This document shows positions 62,910-64,000 of a stretch of DNA of 64,000 nt, piece after piece (position 1 is the first letter of the stretch; each line of letters opens with the position of its first letter). The DNA is taken from assembly GCA_025642065.1 (NCBI GenBank), contig JAODUP010000014.1, positions 730,001 through 794,000 on the forward strand. The letters are read 5' to 3'. The notes under the pieces are model-generated. The model worked only from the letters and a program-made list of their open reading frames with translations, was not told the DNA's origin and did not search any database. This DNA comes from Paralvinella palmiformis. Taxonomy: Eukaryota > Annelida > Polychaeta > Terebellida > Alvinellidae. The position numbers and the translations under genes are program-made.

Positions 62910-63948
62910 AAGCTCGATTGGGGTGCGCGACCTTTACCTGAGACGCCGTAAATTTCCGATTCGTAATAATCCTCTTCGTCGTACACTCGTCAATATAAGT
63001 TGACTTGTAGACAAGAAGAAACTAGCACTTAAGCCTCGTCGAGTAAAACTGTTCTATCGACAGAAGAGAATCATCAGAATACATTTTTTAACCCGAATAT
63101 CTCAAACATGCCGCTTCATCTTTCTGCTTAGCGTTCTTCAAACTAGAAGAAGCCGTCGGCCCCCGCGCGGGGCGTAATTAACTATAGATAACAAGATAAC
63201 ATCAGTATTTGATATCAGTCGGTGATGTCATCGGCGTACGACAATTAAACATACGAGGCCGTCTGCTAAACTGTAGCGCACGACGGGGAACTGTTATGCA
63301 AGGCAGCTATTATCCGGGGAAAAGCAGACGAATTCCAACCTGTTCCATTAGCGGCCCAGAATGGAGCGTTCTCTCCATTAGATTGTGTATTGGGGCCATT
63401 TGGTCGTCGGCGTGCTACCCGCAACAAGACAACGCTCGCCGTTCGGTCAATTTATTGTAGTACTACGCGAAAAGCTCTTGGTAGCCAAGGAGGATAATTT
63501 ATTGCGGCCGGCAGAGTTCGTCAATCACGACGAGCAAAGGTACGTCTACAACGATGACATTAAAGACTGTCACCAGCCAGCCAACCAGCCAGCCAACCAA
63601 CCAACCAGCCAATCCTTTATAGGCGATTTACAGCGATCCGAATGGCCTAGACGCGTTGTTGTTACAAGACAACATCAGCGTGTTAAGAAGTCTCACTCTA
63701 AATGACCGCCGATGAGTAATATCAGGTTTGACGTTCTCGACTGTTCTAGGATCATGAAGATGAAGAAGGATCCACGGTTGCTATAGCGCGTCCCGTGGCT
63801 TAGGAAACGTTCTAATAGTCACAACGCTTCTTATATCATGCCGGCTAATATTTATTATTACGTAATAGCACGACGTTACCTTAATGTTGTTTATTGTACT
63901 CAAATAATTCGGCGTCACATATCACGTGCTATATTTGTTGTTGTTGTT
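62910..63948. other. Non-coding stretch, nothing firmly recognised
   Basis: A short CCAGCCAA-type tandem lies near 63571-63611 and (TTG)n-(ATG)n begins near 63933. Open frames here are not supported by any motif. Confidence 0.45.
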
Positions 63949-63949
63949 G

Positions 63950-63950
63950 T

Positions 63951-63982
<32 letters not shown>

Positions 63983-64000
63983 GTGATGATTGGTGTTTTA
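63950..64000 (-). repeat. tRNA-derived SINE, family A, cut by window end
   Basis: An (ATG)n run followed by GGTGATGATTGGTGTTTTA is the reverse complement of the family tail GTAAAACACCAATCATC. The rest of the element lies beyond 64000. Confidence 0.75.

Overview
The window reads as eukaryotic nuclear DNA from an invertebrate animal, most likely a lophotrochozoan and plausibly a gastropod mollusc. It is AT-rich and intron-rich, full of (AT)n, (CA)n and (CAGA)n microsatellites, tRNA-derived SINEs and decayed DNA and RNA transposons. The phylum is inferred from the Xlox protein and the repeat style; no species is identified.

Two genes are well supported, both on the minus strand. (1) A MALT1-type paracaspase runs from 27556 down to 10276. 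Sixteen coding exons join in one frame at GT-AG sites with matching phases to give 872 residues: a death domain, three Ig-like domains, a caspase-like domain with its His/Cys dyad, and a C-terminal Ig-like region. (2) The ParaHox gene Xlox (Pdx family) runs from 58120 down to 54203. Its two coding exons give 460 residues, with the FPWMK hexapeptide at the end of exon 1 and a Pdx-type homeodomain in exon 2. Neither Gsx nor Cdx is visible. No functional link between the two genes is implied: MALT1 homologues act in CARD/BCL10-NF-kB signalling, and Xlox homologues in gut and neural patterning.

Layout: 1-10 kb, non-coding with SINEs, inverted repeats and a large (CAGA)n array; 10.3-27.6 kb, MALT1, whose introns carry several transposons (a 1.3-kb hAT element with 8-bp target duplications, a hAT MITE next to a catalytic-domain exon, a second hAT relic, a pogo/Tigger element 19 bp from the first donor site); 27.8-32 kb, hAT, LINE and Mutator-like relics; 32-54 kb, gene-poor, with a nearly identical 1-kb direct duplication, a THAP-like fragment, LINE and Ty3/gypsy relics, a Tc1-like remnant and a 65-bp minisatellite; 54.2-58.1 kb, Xlox, whose intron holds a foldback repeat, a 17-bp tandem repeat and a FoxA/GATA/TAAT motif cluster; 58.1-64 kb, an uncertain CpG-rich ORF, a broken THAP-domain gene and the edge of another SINE.

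Exon boundaries were derived by hand from splice motifs, phase and family resemblance. No alignment, transcript or database search was run.
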